A stretch of DNA of 61,272 nucleotides from Oscillospiraceae bacterium. GTDB taxonomy: Bacteria; Bacillota; Clostridia; Oscillospirales; Oscillospiraceae. Of the stretch, positions 58,035 to 61,272 are shown one piece after another. The first letter of the stretch is position 1. Every line of letters begins with the position of its first letter. The position numbers and the translations under genes are program-made. The stretch covers positions 1 to 61,272 of the forward strand of contig SVMG01000010.1 of NCBI GenBank assembly GCA_015067545.1. Direction: 5' to 3'. The notes under the pieces were generated by a model. The model ran no database searches. It saw nothing but the letters and a program-made list of their open reading frames with translations, and was not told where the DNA came from.

Positions 58035-58745
58035 TCAAGAAAGGGTAATGAGAAAGAAAATTCCGCTGAGGATCGGCTGATGGAGCATATAGATCCACAG
58101 GGATTGTTTGCCGCACCAAAGAAGGCAGCGGATGAGAAGATTCTGAGTGTTGACCTTGGGCAGGAGACTTTCCTTGTTGCGGTACACGCTCTTTCCAAGG
58201 GCGCTGCCCAGCAGGAAAAAGCCAAAATAGGGAAGCAGGGGAAAGTAGTCAGAGGAGGAAAAGCCCTCCCAGGGGAGGCCCAGGGGCATCAGCCAGGGGA
58301 ATCCCATGCCGGGAAGATCGTCGAAATAAAAGCCCACAGCCACCAGGATGATCCCCAACAGGGCAAGAGCCCAATGGGGAAGCCGGCGAAACACCGGCCA
58401 CAGGAGCATACATGCGCCCAGGCAATGTAAAACTCCGAAATAGATGATGATACTCTCCCCGGAAAAGCCGAAACGGTACATTCCGTAGGTTACGCCGGAT
58501 ACCACAAGACCGCAGGCGAATACCAACAGACCCCGCCGTATGCACCGGGAGCCCAAAGTAACGCAAATACCGGAGATCAGCAAAAACAGAACGCCGCCCC
58601 AGTTTTGCACAAAGCTGAACAGGGGAGGGTACTCCCACTGGATCAAGCCGTACAGCTCCACCAGGTCGTAGATGAAATGAACGACCACCATACCCAGGAT
58701 GCACAGACCACGCAGGGCATCCAGCTCCCAAATTCGCTTTTTCAT
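58035..58745 (-). CDS. DUF1624-type membrane protein, acyltransferase-like
   Basis: The first gene of the operon. The 236 residues open WELDALRGLCILGMVVVHFI, the ELDxLRGxxxxxM and conserved His signature of DUF1624 / heparan-alpha-glucosaminide N-acetyltransferase-like proteins. About seven membrane helices follow, including LFLLISGICVTLGSRCIRRG and YFGVLHCLGACMLL. These are probably transferases acting on membrane or wall sugars, but bacterial substrates are not known. GGAGG lies 12 bases before the ATG. Confidence 0.85.
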   Translation of the reverse strand: MKKRIWELDALRGLCILGMVVVHFIYDLVELYGLIQWEYPPLFSFVQNWGGVLFLLISGICVTLGSRCIRRGLLVFACGLVVSGVTYGMYRFGFSGESIIIYFGVLHCLGACMLLWPVFRRLPHWALALLGIILVAVGFYFDDLPGMGFPWLMPLGLPWEGFSSSDYFPLLPYFGFFLLGSALGKSVYRNKESLLPKVNTQNLLIRCLLWCGKQSLWIYMLHQPILSGIFFLITLS

Positions 58746-58834
58746 ATTCCGCTGCGCCTCCTCGATTGGATGATAATACTATATTATAACAGCTTATCCC
58801 CGTAATTTCTACCCCTCAACAGCTTAATTTACAC

Positions 58835-58863
58835 TTGTTTCCTTTGACCAAATAGAGTATAAT
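58835..58863 (+). promoter_or_regulatory. plsC promoter
   Basis: TTGTTT (58835-58840), 17 bases and TATAAT (58858-58863). Confidence 0.7.
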
Positions 58864-58894
58864 AAAGAAAATTTGCGATTTTGGAGGAAAGCTT

Positions 58895-59731
58895 ATGCTT
58901 TTCGGTGGAATGACCCTGCTCTCCCTGCTGGCAGCTGCGGGCGTTTGCATCGGCAGCGATGCCGGGCTGAACAGCGTATGGATAGCGCCGCTGTGCTTTT
59001 TAGGGAGCTTTTTAAGTTTGACGATCCTGGCATTTGTGTTTTTGCTGGTGTCCTGTCTGCTTGTGGATCAGAGCAAGGAACAAAAGCACGACAGCCGTTT
59101 TTATCGTGCACTGGTGGATCTGTACATCCCGTTCATTTTGACGGTTGGCCGGGTAAGGGTACATACCGAAGGCCTGGAGCAAACACCCAAAACCGGACGG
59201 TTCTTGCTGGTGTGCAATCATTTGCATGAGGCCGACCCGGTGATCCTGCTGAAATATTTTCGCAAAAGCCAGCTGGCCTTTATCGGCAAGCAGGAAACAA
59301 AGCAAATGTTTTTGATCGGGCCGCTGATGCACAAGATCCTGTGCCAGCTGATCAACCGGGAAAACGACCGGGAGGCGCTGAAGACCATTCTCACCTGCAT
59401 CCGCCTGATCAAGGAGGACGAGGTGTCCATTGGCGTTTTCCCGGAGGGGTATATCAAACCGGACCGGAAGCTCCACCATTTCCGCAGCGGTGTGTTCAAG
59501 ATCGCCACAAAAACAAGCGTGCCGATCGTGGTGTGTACCATTACCAATACCCATCATATTATCAAAAATTTCACCCACTTGAAGCCGACGGATATGGATC
59601 TGCATCTGATCAGGACCATCGGACCGGAGGAATACGCCGGCATGACCACAGTGGAGCTGGCGGACAGCGTCTATCACATGATGGCCCAGGATCTGGGTCC
59701 CGATCGGGTATCCCGGGAAGAAATCCCTTGA
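58895..59731 (+). CDS. plsC: 1-acyl-sn-glycerol-3-phosphate acyltransferase-like protein
   Basis: A membrane enzyme that adds the second acyl chain in phospholipid synthesis. GGAGG precedes the ATG at 58895. The 278 residues have two N-terminal hydrophobic segments (about 3-20 and 28-52), then the catalytic NHLHEADP (HxxxxD) near residue 108, and FPEGYIKP near 184. GVFKIATKTSVPIVVCTI follows. The motif NHLHEAD differs from the common NHxSxxD but keeps the His and Asp. Acyl specificity cannot be inferred. Confidence 0.87.
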   Translation: MLFGGMTLLSLLAAAGVCIGSDAGLNSVWIAPLCFLGSFLSLTILAFVFLLVSCLLVDQSKEQKHDSRFYRALVDLYIPFILTVGRVRVHTEGLEQTPKTGRFLLVCNHLHEADPVILLKYFRKSQLAFIGKQETKQMFLIGPLMHKILCQLINRENDREALKTILTCIRLIKEDEVSIGVFPEGYIKPDRKLHHFRSGVFKIATKTSVPIVVCTITNTHHIIKNFTHLKPTDMDLHLIRTIGPEEYAGMTTVELADSVYHMMAQDLGPDRVSREEIP

Positions 59732-59756
59732 TTTCCACCGGAAATCCTTGTATAAT
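59728..59756 (+). promoter_or_regulatory. glyS promoter
   Basis: TTGATT (59728-59733), 17 bases and TATAAT (59751-59756). The -35 box overlaps the end of plsC. Confidence 0.8.
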
Positions 59757-59800
59757 GAATTATCAACAAAAATGAATCCGAGAATTTGGAGGATATACCA

Positions 59801-61228
59801 ATGAAAAACAGCGAAAAGACTTTGGATATGATCGTCACCCTCTGCAAAAACCGGGGTTTTGTCTATGCAGGCTCTGAGATCTACGGAGGCCTGGCCAATT
59901 CCTGGGACTACGGCCCTCTTGGTGTGGAGTTTAAGAACAATGTAAAGAAAGCATGGCTGAAGAAGTTTGTCCAGGAGTCCGACTATAATGTGGGATTGGA
60001 TGCAGCCATTATTATGAATCCCCAGACCTGGGTCACCACCGGACACGTGGGCTCTTTCTCCGATCCGTTGGTAGACTGCAAGGGCTGCGGCTCCCGTCAG
60101 CGTGCTGACCAGCTGGTCAGTGCATCCGAGTCCGGCAAGACCGTAAATGTGGATGCTATGAATACCGACCAGATGAACGACTTTATCGCGGAGCATGAGG
60201 ATGTGGTCTGCCCCAACTGCGGCAAGCATCATTTCACCTCTATCCGGAATTTCAACCTGATGTTCCAGACCAAGATCGGTGTCACCGAGGACTCCTCCTC
60301 CACTGCTTACCTGCGGCCTGAGACTGCACAGGGCATTTTTGTGAACTTCGACAACATTCAGCGCACTACCCGCAAGAAGCTGCCCTTCGGCGTATGCCAG
60401 GTGGGCAAGGCCTTCCGTAATGAGATCACTCCCGGTAACTTTACTTTCCGTACCCGTGAGTTTGAGCAGATGGAGTGCGAATTCTTCTGCCAGCCCGGCA
60501 CAGACCTGGAGTGGTTTGCCTACTGGAAGGATTTCTGCAAAAACTGGCTGATCAGCCTGGGCATCAAGGAAGATTCCCTGCGCCTGCGTGACCACGATCC
60601 TGCAGAGCTGGCCTTCTATTCCCGTGCCACCACTGATATCGAGTACCAGTTCCCCTTCGGCAACGGCTGGGGCGAGCTGTGGGGCATTGCTGACCGTACC
60701 GATTACGACCTGGGCCGCCATCAGGAGGCTTCCGGCAAGAAGCTGACCTACTTTGATCAGGATCGGGGCGAGCACTATATCCCCTATGTTATCGAGCCGA
60801 GCCTGGGCTGTGACCGTGTGGCGCTGGCCTTCCTGTGCGAAGCATACGATGAGGAAGTGGTTGGACAGGATAAGAACGGCAAGGACGATGTCCGTACCGT
60901 GCTGCGCCTGCATCCGGCTTTGGCACCGTTCAAGGCGGCTGTCCTGCCCCTGAGCAAGAAGCTGTCTCCCAAGGCTGAGGAGATCTACTCCCAGCTGCGC
61001 AAGGACTTCATGGTGGACTTTGACGATTCCGGCTCCATCGGCAAGCGCTACCGCCGGGAAGACGAGATCGGCACACCCTTGTGCATCACCGTGGACTTCC
61101 AGACGGTGGGCGACGAGAATACCCCCGCTGATGACTGTGTCACCGTCCGTGACCGGGATACTATGGAGCAGGTGCGTGTGCCCATCAAGGACCTGAAGGC
61201 CTACATCGCCGAAAAGTGCTATTTCTAA
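59801..61228 (+). CDS. glyS: Glycyl-tRNA synthetase, alpha2 type
   Basis: Charges tRNA-Gly. The ATG at 59801 follows GGAGG; an in-frame ATG at 59786 overlaps that site. The 475 residues are those of the single-chain dimeric enzyme rather than the alpha-beta GlyQ/GlyS type. Class II motifs are seen: [18 protein letters not shown] near 33, [14 protein letters not shown] near 172 and [20 protein letters not shown] near 205. [27 protein letters not shown] and the C-terminal anticodon domain follow. The [13 protein letters not shown] and CPNCGKHHF segments form a zinc-knuckle pair near 85 and 133. Confidence 0.96.
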   Translation: MKNSEKTLDMIVTLCKNRGFVYAGSEIYGGLANSWDYGPLGVEFKNNVKKAWLKKFVQESDYNVGLDAAIIMNPQTWVTTGHVGSFSDPLVDCKGCGSRQRADQLVSASESGKTVNVDAMNTDQMNDFIAEHEDVVCPNCGKHHFTSIRNFNLMFQTKIGVTEDSSSTAYLRPETAQGIFVNFDNIQRTTRKKLPFGVCQVGKAFRNEITPGNFTFRTREFEQMECEFFCQPGTDLEWFAYWKDFCKNWLISLGIKEDSLRLRDHDPAELAFYSRATTDIEYQFPFGNGWGELWGIADRTDYDLGRHQEASGKKLTYFDQDRGEHYIPYVIEPSLGCDRVALAFLCEAYDEEVVGQDKNGKDDVRTVLRLHPALAPFKAAVLPLSKKLSPKAEEIYSQLRKDFMVDFDDSGSIGKRYRREDEIGTPLCITVDFQTVGDENTPADDCVTVRDRDTMEQVRVPIKDLKAYIAEKCYF

Positions 61229-61233
61229 AATGC

Positions 61234-61265
61234 AAGAACAGCCCCACCGGGGCTGTTCTTTTTTT
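61234..61265 (+). terminator. glyS terminator
   Basis: AAGAACAGCCCC and GGGGCTGTTCTT form a 12-base-pair stem followed by TTTTT. Confidence 0.92.
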
Positions 61266-61272
61266 GCCGAAA

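Overview
The window looks like chromosomal DNA from a gut-type member of the Clostridia, probably Oscillospiraceae/Ruminococcaceae-like. The evidence is a moderately GC-rich coding sequence, strong AGGAGG ribosome binding sites, sigma-A promoters close to TTGACA-17-TATAAT, a SAM-I riboswitch before metK, an rpsF-ssb-rpsR operon, many Firmicutes-type lipoproteins, and small palindromic repeats scattered between genes. The genus assignment is inference.

Layout. 1-10050: the end of an unidentified gene, a structured intergenic region, then a five-gene Opp-type peptide ABC transporter operon in which four of the five subunits carry large extra segments. 10183-12285: a secreted amidase and a dNTP triphosphohydrolase. 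12431-20441: a TetR regulator and, 21 bases downstream, a 2391-residue surface adhesin with a von Willebrand A domain, about ten pilin-type repeats and a sortase-like tail. 20531-24924: guaB, a membrane protein and a DUF3048 lipoprotein, all on the minus strand. 25090-26270: rpsF-ssb-rpsR. 26395-26973: a divergent regulator pair whose promoters are overlapped by palindromes. 27127-33340: a secreted SLH-like protein, an M3 peptidase lipoprotein, mnmG, trmB and a CsoR-type metal sensor. 33585-39733: an isolated phage head and packaging module (terminase, portal, protease, capsid, connectors) with no tail, lysis or integration genes. 39834-48442: pgi, a P-loop protein, a MATE exporter, a rhomboid-like zinc-ribbon protein, metK, a radical SAM protein and rlmD. 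48405-49591: an AT-rich accessory gene between two 138-base direct repeats derived from the 3' end of rlmD, followed by what may be fused insertion-sequence ends. 49610-61228: a small unknown gene, alr, galK, an HTH-TPR regulator, a DUF975 membrane protein, a tightly packed five-gene minus-strand operon (MBL hydrolase, SDR, cca and two membrane proteins), plsC and glyS.

Most of the window is housekeeping and is ordinary. The most unusual part is the 1,008-base unit after rlmD. A copy of the rlmD 3' end with its downstream flank is repeated without gaps on the far side of a compositionally foreign gene. Both copies can fold into a similar two-stem structure whose inner stem differs in sequence but stays paired. 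This resembles a gene cassette with folded recombination sites, but no recombinase lies nearby. Second in interest are the stand-alone phage head module, the enlarged Opp transporter, and the divergent regulator with nested operators. All calls are from reading the sequence; no database search was run.
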